Of a stretch of DNA of 64,000 nt, positions 34,731 to 45,800 are shown one piece after another. Position 1 is the stretch's first letter. Each line of letters opens with the position of its first letter. Position numbers and translations under genes: made by a program. The notes below the pieces were generated by a model. It was given only the letters and a program-made list of their open reading frames with translations, searched no databases and was not told the origin of the DNA. This stretch comes from Myotis daubentonii (taxonomy: Eukaryota; Chordata; Mammalia; Chiroptera; Vespertilionidae), in NCBI RefSeq assembly GCF_963259705.1, contig NC_081852.1:63879500-63943499 (forward strand). The letters are read 5' to 3'.

Positions 34731-35735
34731 ATACAGACCCATGTTTCTTAATCTCACAGAGTCACCCGCAAAATCACGTCCCCTCGAAATGAAAACGGGG
34801 GCCCCCTTAGACACGACCACGCCAGCCTCCCCCCCACCATCCCCTCTGCGTCCTTTCCCACAGAGCGAGCACAGCCCGAGAGGGATCACGGGGTTTGGTG
34901 AGCCTCCCAGGCAGGTCCCCGCCAGGCAGCCTGGCTCTGGGGGGACCCGGACCTTCCACGTGTCGCAGCCTCCTGACCACCCAGGTTGCGCCAGCCCCGC
35001 TGTATTCAGACGTGGGCGTGTGGCCGGGTCTGATCTCTCTCTGACTCTGGCACCGCCCCCCTGACTGCAGCTGGAGCAGGTTCCCCTCTTTAAGTGACAC
35101 ACTCGGGCACTCCCTCCTCACAGCGGCTCCCCACCTGGCCAACGGCAAACAGCACCCCCCCCCCAACATCTGGCAGGTGGCAGCTCTCCTCCGTGGCTCC
35201 GGCCGTCCACGGCGCTGCCCACGACTGAAACATGCACCCGCGTGGGCAGCAGGTAGGATGATGAAAACACCTTCTCCGCTAAGGGAGGCCCAGGACAGGC
35301 CCCGAACTGTCCAGGGGCTCAGGGGCTCGCCCCCTGGCTGGTCTGTAGGGCAGCTCCCTGCTGCTCTCACCAAAGACTAGGAATTGACGGCAGCTGCGGT
35401 TCCCAGCGCTTCAGGCTGGGCCGGCCTCCTGGGGTGAGATGGACACCCCCGCCCCCCGCCCCCTTGGGCTCCTTGCAGGTCAGAGCCTCGGACCAGGGTT
35501 GGCATCAGGGTGAGCTGGGTTTCCTGTGCTTGTCCTGGCCCCCCACCTCCATCCCCCCCATCCACCCCCACTGCCCCCCCAACCACGCCAGGAGCTTATT
35601 AAGCAACCCCCTCGCGGGCCGCCAGTGCACCTGTCATTGCACCCAGCGACACGCCCAAGAAGTCACACGCCTGGGCCAGTGGCGTTTGGGGACCTGCCTT
35701 TGTCCTTCGCTCTGAAAACGGCTCATTCTTTTTCG

Positions 35736-35739
<4 letters not shown>

Positions 35740-35778
<39 letters not shown>

Positions 35779-35968
35779 GATTTCAGAGAGGAAGGGAGAG
35801 GGAGAGATAGAAACATCAGTGAGAGAGAATCGTGGATCAGCGGCCTCCTGTACGCCCTGCACTGGGGATCGAGCAAACAGCCCAGGCCTGTGCCCTGACC
35901 GGGCATCGAACCCTGACCTCCTGGCTCCTAGGTCGATGCTCACCCACTGAGCCACACCAGCCGGGGCG
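35740..35968 (-). mobile_element. Ves SINE with a TTA tail repeat
   Basis: Reverse copy whose A-rich tail has become a (TTA)n run at 35740-35778. The body ends GAGCCACACCAGCCGGGGC. Confidence 0.9.
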
Positions 35969-36187
35969 GGTCTCTTTCTTATGAGCCGGGATGGGGGCCT
36001 CTTTCCCGCCAGGGCCATTGGACACGTTTAGCATCATTCGTGGGCCACACACAATGACCGACTTAAAGTCAGCCCCTCTATCTGGTCAAACACTCAACTA
36101 GCTCACCCCGGGGGGTGCCCCGGGCGCACTCTGTGCAGATGTCACAGGTTAGACCGAGCGGCGGCGCCTGGAGAGAGAATTCCAGGC

Positions 36188-36428
36188 TGGCCCTGGCCGG
36201 GGTGGCTCAGTGCAGAGCGTCGGCCCGAGCACCGGCGGTCTTGGGTTCGATTCCCAGTCAAGGGCTGGGTTACAGGTTTGTTCCGGCGCCCGTGGGAGCA
36301 TGTGCAGGAGGCAGCCCTTCGCTGTGTCTCTCTCACATCGATGTTTCTCTCTCGCCTCCCCACTTCCATTCTCTCTAAAAATCAATGGGAAAAAAGGTCC
36401 TCTGGTGAGGATTAACAAAAAAAAATAA
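36188..36428 (+). mobile_element. Ves SINE
   Basis: Forward copy from GCCCTGGCCGGGGTGGCTCA to the tail GGTGAGGATTAACAAAAAAA. Confidence 0.88.
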
Positions 36429-36474
36429 AGAAGACTTCCAGTCTGCACTTCTGTGGAGGAGCATGCTGGCAAAC

Positions 36475-36545
36475 GGGACACACGCACACGCACGCACACA
36501 CACGTACACGCACACACACGCACACATACACGCACACGCTCCACC
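36475..36545. repeat. CACACG simple repeat
   Basis: Alternating CACACG/CACGCA tract, likely a microsatellite. Confidence 0.75.
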
Positions 36546-37527
36546 GTGTCACTGGACCGGCTGCAGGATTCTCCCGAGATTAGGACCAGCCCTACTTCAC
36601 TGCGGCCCGGTGGCTCCGTTGTAACCGACCTCCCGTCCGGCTCGGGAACCCCCAGGTTTTGTGAGCTCCCAGAGCAGCACCCCTTGGCAGCCGCAGCGTC
36701 CGATGTGCTTGTGGGAGTCTGAGAGGCGCGGTGCAAACCCTCAGTCAACACCAGCAGGAGGTTAAAAATAACCGTTTCCCACAGACTCCTGGCGGGTCGG
36801 GGCCAGGGGCCTCTCTCGGCTCACCTCCCAGCGAATCCCGGGACTTGAACTTCTCATTTGCACGCGCAGGCCCCTGGGAGGCCAGGGAACTGCTCAGCCT
36901 TATTTCACAGTGAACAGACCAGGGGGGCCACAGCCTCCCTGACGGGAAAGAAAAGTTCAGTCCGTGTGTTTAGAGGGCGACCCGAAGGGGGAGGGAGGCT
37001 CAGGTGTGCTTCTCATTTCCCTTCTCTCCGAGAAAGAAAGAACGAGAAATGCACGGATCCCTCTACTCTCAGCAGCCCAACCCTCCCCAGCCGCACGCAC
37101 ATCGCCCAGAGGACGAAGCCGTCCCTCCTCCGTCTGACTTACCGGGACCCCTGGGGGGAGCAGGAGGGCTCTCTGGATGGGGCGCTCCGGGCTGCCCTCG
37201 CCCTTCGTCTGCCCGGATCACATGGAAGCTGCTATAAATGTGCACGGGCTTGGGGCTGGGACGCCGGCCTGGGAGCAGCGGCCGCCAGCAATCTGACCCC
37301 GGCCTGGCCTGGCCTGGCGGCGGCTTTCCAGAAAGCTCTGCCTGAGGGAGGAGGACGGGGCAGCGTGTGCAGGTCCCCAACTGCCTGGGCTGCTCCTCTC
37401 GCTCCGGGTTTGTTTGAGATCCAAAGCCAGTTTCGACCGCCTTCGGCTGCAATTTCATTGACGTGAGGCAGTTCCACATGTTGGGGACGGATGAGCCACT
37501 TTTCAAAACAAAGCAGACTTATGAGGG

Positions 37528-37640
37528 AGGAGGAGGAGGAGGAGGAGGAGGAGGAGGAGGAGGAGGAGGAAGAAGAAGATGGAGGAGGAGGAGGAGGTGG
37601 AGAGGAAGAAGAAGAGGAGGGAGGAGATGAAGGGCTATAA
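37528..37640. repeat. GGA/GAA purine tract
   Basis: About 110 bases of nearly pure purine, mainly (GGA)n with GAAGAA interruptions. It may form triplex or quadruplex DNA; that is inference. Confidence 0.85.
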
Positions 37641-37954
37641 AATCAGAAGGGCTTCGAGGAAACAGAGACCGATCCTCGTCCGCTTCTACTGACCTCATAA
37701 AACCAAAATGTGGGTGTGCCCCGAGGAGGGAGAAGGAGCAGGACCGGAGGCCAGCGCTGGCCCTCGGGGCTCGGGGCTCAGGGGAGGAAGGGGCGGCCAG
37801 GCGGCAGGAAAGCGGTAACTGTCCCGAAGGATGTGGATCTCTTTATGCATCAACACTGAAAACTCCCCAAGATGCGTCATTAAATGGGACCAAACACAGA
37901 AGGTTCAGAACGGTGTGTGTCATGTGCTACTTTGTGCAAAAAGGAGAAAGAGGA

Positions 37955-38180
37955 GGGCCCGGCTGGCATGGCTCAGGGGTTGAGCTTTGACCTATGAGCC
38001 AGGAGGTCAGGGTTCCATTCCCCGTCAGGGCACAGGCCCGGGTTGCGGGCTCATCCCCAGTGGGGGGCGTGCAGGAGGCAGCCGACCCATGGTTCTCTCT
38101 CATCACTGATGCTTCTCTCTCCCTCCCTCTCCCTTCCTCTCTGAAATTAATAAAAAAAAAAATTATATATATATATATTT
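37955..38180 (+). mobile_element. Ves SINE
   Basis: Forward copy from GCCCGGCTGGCATGGCTCAG to an A-rich/TATATA tail. Confidence 0.87.
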
Positions 38181-38635
38181 AAAAATGTCACGTGAACAGG
38201 GGCGGGGCTGTGTGAACACACCTGGGAAGTCACGTGGAGATGGAGGACAGATCACGTGAAGTTTGATGGGGTGAGGCCAGGAGCCCCCTGAAGCTGAAGG
38301 GGCAGGAAGGACCCTCCCTGGAGCCCCCGACACCCTGATTTCAGGTTCTGGCCCCAGAAGGCGGAGCACGTGTCCCTGTGGGTTGAGGCCGGTCTGCAGT
38401 CATGGGAGCAGCAGCCCCAGGACACGGACCCTCCTTGCCCTCCTGTTGGGGCTTGGACTGGGTTCTGGGAGCAGCCGAGCCCTGAGCCCCGGCACGGGGA
38501 CCCCGAGACCTCTCACTGCAGGGCTCACAGGGGGTTCATCCCTGTGTCTGTGCCTGGCCCTGGCTCCTGCTCCCCGGGGGGCTCCTGGGCAGCGTCTGCA
38601 GGGGGCGCACCAGGCAGGCTGCTCGGTGGGAAGCG

Positions 38636-38805
38636 CAGGCCATGTGGCTCAGGGACGCCCGGCAGCTCATCCCCAATGTGGGGGGTGCAGGAGGCAATCA
38701 ATCACCAATCGATGATCCTGTAATTATTTATGTTTCCCTCTCCCCTCGCCCCTCTCCCCTCTCCCCTCTCCGAAATCAATAAAAAAAAATATTTTTAAAA
38801 AGCGA
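38636..38805 (+). mobile_element. Ves SINE, internally deleted
   Basis: Short forward copy: GGCCATGTGGCTCAGGGA joins directly to CAGCTCATCCCCAATGTGGG, missing the B-box region. Ends TCAATAAAAAAAAAT. Confidence 0.8.
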
Positions 38806-39249
38806 TGGGCAAGTGGGTAGGTACTTTCACAGTCAGTGACCGGTTTCTCACTGCTGAGGAGGGAGCCATACAGGTGGAACAGGGGAAGCTAGGAAAGCCA
38901 GGGGCCTGGAGTGCAAGCGCAGGTGCTGGTGGGGATCACGTCCCATCTACCATCCGTCCGCCCAGCGGAGCAGGGGGCGGAGGAGACCCTCCTGAGACCC
39001 AGTGCGCAGGCCGCAATGAAAGGCAGCCATGGTGCAGAAAGTGAGCTCTTTGCAGGCCTGTGTGCTCATGTTCCTGTGAGAAAATGTGTTCCCGGCACCA
39101 GAGAGAACTTTGGGAAAACAGCATTTGCAGTCAACGCCGAAATGCACGGGATGGAATTTATACATTTGTCCTTGAAACGATACTGAATATAATCCCACCT
39201 GTGCCGCGTATTTTTGAATGTGTTTTTGAGAGTCAACCACATGGTGCAG

Positions 39250-39593
39250 ACACGCAGGTAGAAGGGGCGCTGCGTGCCCAGGACGTGCCAGACCGTGCCC
39301 GGGTGCTGGGCGCCACGGCCCCCGGAAGCCGCGGGCGTCGGCGCGGGGACCGGCGTGAGAGCGGGGTCCCGGTCCGCAGAGGGCGGGGCAGAGGGCTTCC
39401 GGCCCCTGTGGTTCCCCGAGTTGCCGCGAGGGGCGCTCTGCCCGCGCGCGCGCCGCTCCGGCCGCTGCAGTGCCGGCCTCCGGCCATGGGAGGCGCTGTG
39501 CGCCGGCGGCCCCGGCCTACCCGCGGGGAGCGCGCTCGCGGCTCCGGGTTTCAGTTTCTGGCGCGAACTTCCGCCCGAGGTGGCGGCGCGGCG
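39250..39593 (+). promoter_or_regulatory. NSMCE4A: NSMCE4A CpG-island promoter and 5' UTR
   Basis: CpG-dense sequence immediately before the NSMCE4A start; the island continues to about 40300. No TATA box is visible. Just upstream of the ATG are an E2F-like GGCGCGAA near 39560 and an ETS-type site ACTTCCG (reverse of CGGAAGT) near 39567. Such sites are common in TATA-less promoters of DNA-repair and cell-cycle genes. Binding was not tested. Confidence 0.5.
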
Positions 39594-39879
39594 ATGTCGG
39601 GGGACAGCAGCGGCCGGCGGCCGGAGGGCCGCGGCCGGGCCCGCGAGCCGCACCGGGGGCGCCCCCGCTCCCGTTCCCGCTCCCGCTCCCCGCTGGGGTC
39701 CCGCCGCGGCGCCGCGCCCGCGCGCAGGGAGGCCCCCGAGCGCCCGAGCCTGGAGGACGAGGAGCCGTCGGACTCGGGGGACGAGCTGCTGGACCCCGCG
39801 AGCCTGGAGGCGGAGACGGACCACGGCCTCTGCCGCCAGATCCGCCACCAGTACCGGGCGCTCATCAACTCGGTGCAGC
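39594..39879 (+). CDS. NSMCE4A: NSMCE4A exon 1 (coding part)
   Basis: Starts [12 protein letters not shown] and encodes the Arg/Ser-rich tail, the acidic segment and the start of the conserved region ([17 protein letters not shown]). The donor GTAAGG follows at 39880 and the exon ends in phase 1. A longer upstream-open frame exists but the protein family starts at this ATG. Confidence 0.95.
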
Positions 39880-42800
39880 GTAAGGCGGGGGGCGGGGGCG
39901 CGGAGCGCGGGGTGCAGGCGGGGCGGCTCCCCGAGGGCCCCCCGCATCCCTCGTCTCCCTCGGGCCGCACGACCTTGCGGGGGCGGGTCCCCCGGCGGAC
40001 GGCACCGCGGAGGCCGAGCCCGACGGCCGGGGGGACGGGGGGGCAGGCAGCCCGGAGAGCTGTCCCCTGCGGGTCCCCTGCGCGGCGTGGCCCGGGGGCT
40101 CCTGGGACTCCCCAAGTTCGCGAACCGCCCCGTCCGCGCTGCGCCCCGGCTGCGGGCGCGGGTGGAGGGAGCCGCTTCCTGGAGTCCCCGTCGCCTGGGG
40201 CGCGGCCTTCTCCAAGCTCCAAGGCGCCTTTTTGGTTCAAAAGATGAGGGCGCGGGAGGCGCGGGGGCGGGGGGCGCCCGGGCGGGAGGGCCAGCCCCCT
40301 TGCCAGTGTGTGTGTTTTTGGGACAGAGAACCGGGAGGACATTCTGAACGCCAGCGACCGGCTGACCGAGGTCCTGGAGGAGGCCAACACTCTGTTCAAT
40401 GGAGGTGGTTTCTGTATTCGTTTCCGATGCATCTTTCCTGCCCTTTGCGTTCCCCGTGGCCGCCCTTCGTGGCAGGTGCTCGGGGACCATCAGAGCCGCT
40501 GTGCTGACATCACACGGTCCCCGGAACCAGGCTCCAGCGTCTCTCACCGTGGTCCCATGCACAGGCTCCCCTGAAACACGGGGGAAATGACCCGCAAACA
40601 CAGAAGCGGGGGTCGCCAGGCCCCCAGCCCAGGAGCGTCCAGGAAGGAAGGGGTGATGCCAATGGCAGGGCCTGGGGAGCAAGCCGGGCGGCAGTTCTGT
40701 TTGAACTCGGCCGCGGGCATCTCCCGGGGCTTCCTTCCGCTGGGCCTTTCCTGTTCGGGCATCTTTCCACGTCCTGTTGCCACGTCCTGTGGGCCCGGGA
40801 CCCAGCCCTCAGCCCCGCTGCCCTCGGAGGCCGCTCCCCTCCTCGCCCCAAGTTCATCCTCAGCCTCCCTCCCACTCCCCTCTCATCTTCGTTTATTTAA
40901 ATCTCACTGTAGCTTCTAATTTTTAAAAATATGTATTTTTTATTGATATCGGAGAGGGAGGGAGGGAGAGATAGAAACATCAGTGGTGAGAGAGAATCAC
41001 CGATCGGCTGCCTTTTGCACACCCCTATTGGGGATCCAGCCGCAACCCAGGCCTGTGCCCCGACCGGGAATTGAACCCCGACCTCCTGGTTCCTGGGTGG
41101 ATTCTCAACCCCTGAGCCGCAGGGCCGGGCCTGCAGTAGCTTATCTTTAGTTCCATGTCCGCGGTCCGGACCGTCCATCCCCAGAGGGCACTGCCTCACC
41201 ACCTGCCTGCAGGGTGGGGCCTGGGACGCCGGCCCTCACGCGGTTTCAGCCCAGGCTCCCTGACCACTCCCGACGGCCGGTCAGCGCGCAGTGGGCGTGG
41301 ATCTGACAGTGCCGGGGCTGGGCTGTTGGAGTCCGGGAAAAGCCCTCCGTGGAGACCGAGGCTTTGTTAGTCGGATTAGGAAAGGCGGCGGTCCGGCCCC
41401 CAGGAGTAGAAGTGGAGGCGGCTGGCTCTAGGGAGACCGGTCGGCTCTGCTTCCAGAGCGCGGCGAGCTGGGCGGGAGCCAGTGTTCCCAGCGAGATGGG
41501 TGGTCGGGGCCGGGAGGGGCGCGGCGGGCGGTGTAACGCGTGTCTCCCCCGCGCAGTGTCCCGGGCCAGGGAGGCCGTCCTGGACGCCCACTTTCTTGTC
41601 TTGGCCTCGGATCTGGGCAAAGAGAAGGCCAGGCAGTTGCGGTCGGACCTGAGCTCATTCGACGCGTTGAGATACGTGGAGACTCTGGTAAGTTCAGAGC
41701 GACGGAGTCTTAAAGCTCCCTCACCCGGTGGCCTGCTCTGCCGTGTCCGTAGGCAGCAGCCGCCGCCCACTGTCCCTTCCTGGGGCCTCAGCCTCTGGCG
41801 GGAGACTCACCCAGTTAGAAGGGTGGCAGGGGGCCGAGGGGGCCGTCGGAGCTCGGAGCAGCTGGACTCGCAGCTGCCGAGGCGCCGGGCTGTGGACGGA
41901 CGGGCTGTGGACGGATGGACGGACGGCCGCGCCGTTTCCTCGTCTCGGTGACGGGACCTTTGCCCGGGTGCAGGGGCGGGCTCGCCGCGACCGGTCAGGG
42001 CCGGTGGGCAGGTGTGTGAGTCGGTCTGAGAATATGATATTTCAGAACCATATGCATACGATTGGGGTTCTTTTTCTTTTTTTCCTGTTGTTTTATTTAT
42101 TTTTCTTTGCCTCTTAGTGAGTTTGAGTGGTGGTTGTTACCTGGAATGGTGCGACTTCTCGGGGATGAGTGTGCCCTGACACGCACAGTGGGACCTTTTC
42201 TCTCCTGTTGTCTGCTTTATTCTACTCTGTGCTCACCTCTGCCCTCCGGTCTCTGCTGGGTCGGTGACCTTCCGACTGGATGTTTGTTAAATGTTATTAC
42301 GTGATTTAGTACCATGAGATCTGACCAGATAAATTCATTATTTTGTAAAGGTATGAGGCGTTTGTTGTTCTTCAAACCTTAGAATTCTTTAAAAATTTAA
42401 ATTACTTAAATTTCAAATCTTACATTTTTCTCTGTTCTTAAAAAAACCTTTTTATTTTGAAGTTAGTGCGTTTTTTAAAAGGCACACTCAAGGACCGCTC
42501 AGCAAAGTGACCTGATATTGGGTCATCTTTTTAAAACTTATTTTTATTTATCAGGCTAAAGCTCTGTACTTTAAATAACCTATCAAAGTAAGTTCCAGAA
42601 GTCTGAAAGCATTCCATTTAAAACCCTAAATTAATAGCTGTCCAGCGTCCACGTGGGGAAGACCTTTCCAAGTAGGACGCCAAGTATAGAGCCGATAAAT
42701 GATAAAGAAAAGGCAGTGCATTCGACCAGACAGGAGTTGGGACATCCCCTACAAGTGGGCGGCGGCCGGGGTGGAGGGGCAGCCGGAGGAGGGGGGGGGG

Positions 42801-45800
42801 GCAAGGGGCAGGAGATGCAGGGGCCGCCGGGCTCTCTGACCTGCTTCCAGCCCATTTCCCCCGAGTGGGGCTGCCTTCCTGGGGTTACGCTCTCGGAGGA
42901 CTTTGATGAATGCTCTGTGGTGTGACCATTTTAGTTCGATAACCTCTGGACACTTCGTAATCGTATAATGTAACGACCACGTGCTCTCCTAGCAGAGAGT
43001 GTGTCGCCTTTTCTGCGAGCTCCTCTGAGAGAGGACGCACTCCCGCCAGCTCCCCAGGAAGGCGGCTGCCAGGGGGCCACCCTCCCCCATGCCCGCGGCT
43101 CCTGGGTGCTGAAACCACTGAGCAGGGCCAGGGGTCAGGGGTCAGCTAAAATGAAAATCCCAGCGCAGCTCAGCCTCCCTGTTGTCTTGGGGCGTGTGGT
43201 TGGGGCGTGATTGCGTGTTTTTATGCTGGCACAGCCTATAGTATTTTACTAGCATTTTACACATGAGCTGCGTGTGCCTCTACGCCCACAGCCTGCGTGG
43301 GCCAGAGCCGGGTCCCGTCTGGCTCCAGGGCCGTTTGGGGCCTGGACCAGGGAGGATGTAGCAGCATCCCTGGCCTCCACCCACTCGATGCTGGGAGAAC
43401 CCCGCACCCAGCTGTGACACCCACAGATGTCTCCACAGCTCGCTCTCTCCCCACAGTCCTCGGTGCACTGAGGACTACCTGCTGCCCATGGCAGGTGCTT
43501 TTAAAATGGGCGTTTATCCATAAAGTGATCTTGGTAATAGAAACGCAGCCGGCGCGTCTGCACACGGACACAGACGGTGCCTGTGGCCTGTGAACGCCGA
43601 GAGAGGATGGCTCCGTGTGGTGAATGGTTGCTGCGGCTTAACTGGGTTTTTCCCTTGTTTCGTAGCTGACACACATGGGCGTGAACCCGCTGGAAGCCGA
43701 AGAGCTGGTCCGTGAGGATGACAGCCCGGACTTTGAGTTCATAGTCTACGACTCCTGGAGAATATCAGGCAAAACGGCAGAAAACACCTTTAATAAAACC
43801 CATACGTTCCACTTCCTGTAAGGCTCCTTACCAACCAGGGCCAGCCATTTGTAAACCGTACGTGGTGTTTGGATGTAGGCACAGGAGTTAGGTGGTGCTG
43901 TAGAGGGACGATCGGAACCCTTGCTTAGAGACTGTGAACCTGTGTGAGAGCCCATGATGTGGGATTATCTGAGGCAGGAGAGGCTGAGGGCAGGCCCTCC
44001 TGGCGGTGAGGAGCCTCGAGTCCCTGCGTCCGGTCCGCTGTGTCTCATCCGTAAAGTCCTCGGAGAGAGACCGTGCCTCTCGGCACCACGAGACGAACAC
44101 GTGAAGTGCGTGTGTCACGCTCCCGCTCGGATGCTTGCTCTCCTGCGTTTAAAGGCTGTCCGAGTCACTGCCATGTGACCTGCCCAGTTTGGTTTTGGAT
44201 ACAACTCTGGTTTTGAAGTCTCTCTCCCCAAATGCACTCATTTCTGTCTGAACTTCCTGCTCAGCTGATGGGGAAGCGCACACTCCGAGGGCTCTTTTGT
44301 GAGACCGAGTGCGGAGGGGTGGACCTTGTCCCAGAGCACCTTCTCCAGGCCCCGTTGTGTCTTCCTCATGAGGCGGGGCTGGGCGTCTGTGTGTCCCGAT
44401 CCCCCTCAGAACCTCGAGACTGTGGTGTCTCGGGGGGGCTGAGGGGCCCGTGTGGGTCCGTGTGGGGACAGGTTCCTGCCTAACAGGCCTCGGAGCCGGG
44501 GCCTGACCCCTTTCTCTGTTCGGGTGCGAAGGTCAGGCCTCTGCACTGTGGGATGGACTCCGGGTCTTTCTTTGGCTGCTGAGGGCTGGGCTCTGTCAGA
44601 TCCCAGGTGGACGGCTGGCCTTTGGCAGCGTCCCCTTTACTCACCAGCCGGCCTGCGACCCTGTGCCTGCGATGGCTCCTCCCGAGGGGCTCCCCCACCC
44701 CCACCCCCGTCCTATCCCTCCTCCTTCCTCCCTCCTCCCCCCCCCCCCCCCCCCAGCCTGGGAGCCTCCGGCAGTGGCTCCAGCAGAGCTGGGAGTGCAG
44801 GGCCAGGCGGCCCGCTCGGGGTGGCGCTCCAGGTTGCACGTGGGACCTACGGGGCACGGGGCACACCTGCCCACACTCTGTCCTTTGGTTGCTCAGGTGT
44901 AGGGGCCACGGGGGTCTGAATTCTTGGGGCTTGGCCTCGGCGAGATGCACCTATCGCTGTGGCTTCCGTCTGCACCGGGCCTTCTGGGAGGGAGTGGGGC
45001 AGGGAGCCCAGGGTCTCTGCTGGAGCCGTGGGCCTCCCCGCACACCTGTCCGAAGGCCGGCACCCACGGGAGCCGCTCCTGAGAGCACCGTTTCCGTTAG
45101 GTTGGGCTCCATCCAGGGCGAGTGCCCTGTGCCGAAGCCGCGTGCCGAGCGCCCCAGGAGGATCTGTGCGCTGGAGAAGGAGCGGGAAATGCCTGTCCAG
45201 GTTTGTGAAGCACCTGACGTGGGAGCAGCACGAGTGCGGTGGACGTGCAGTTTGGCCATCCTGTCGAGGCGTTAGGGTCTGGAGTCACTTAAATAGTCGT
45301 GTTATTTGAGTCTTTAAACTTTTTATTGGGTTGACCATTGGTCTTAGTCTTAACACATCCAGTACTTGGGGTCAGTTCTAAGCCCGGGTTTCTCAGCCTT
45401 CCGACACCATGCGTGGGGTGCAAGTTCTTGTTCGAGGCTCGGTCTGGTGCCTGTGGGATGTTCAGCAGCGTCCTTGGCCGTCTCCCACTGGATGCCAGGA
45501 ACAGCTTTCCCCCGACCCGGGGGGGCAGCCACATACTGGCCATGTCCCCAGAGGCCAAACCACACCCAGGTGTGAGCGCTGTTGTAAAGTCCCCTTTTGC
45601 GTTTTGCTGTTTTATGCTCCACCTGAAGGTGGCTGGCTTGGTCATGTTACTCCTGTGTGAAGAATTCCTAGGGAACGTTCCTGAAAGGCTCTGTAAGCTT
45701 TAAGACGGCGATAAGCACTGTTAGCCGGGAGAGACCTAGAGGAGGTGCCTGGGGAAGAGCAGGAGGTTCGCTGCGCGACAGTCGGCTTGATGACAACTTT

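Larger units (their letters stand above)
25254..39250. other. Intergenic / TACC2 5' region between divergent TACC2 and NSMCE4A
   Basis: About 14 kb between the TACC2 start exon (minus) and the NSMCE4A start (plus). Any non-coding TACC2 first exon and its promoter should lie here, but I cannot place it. The CpG-rich stretch near 27550-28450 is the best candidate. The rest holds a CA-rich minisatellite, Ves SINEs, two LTR-like segments, an old L1 3' end with a SPIN element, and simple repeats (CACACG near 36480, GGA at 37528-37640). No coding gene is supported. Confidence 0.5.

Noticed and set aside
35599..36018. Frame with a poly-Asn run
   Set aside because: Translation of the (TTA)n tail of a Ves SINE.
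39060..40247. 395-codon plus-strand open frame spanning the NSMCE4A start
   Set aside because: It is the real exon 1 frame extended upstream and read through the donor into the CpG-rich intron. The protein family starts at 39594 and leaves at 39879.
39066..40682. 538-codon minus-strand frame opposite NSMCE4A
   Set aside because: Antisense openness in a CpG island; Arg/Pro/Ala-rich with no recognisable domain.
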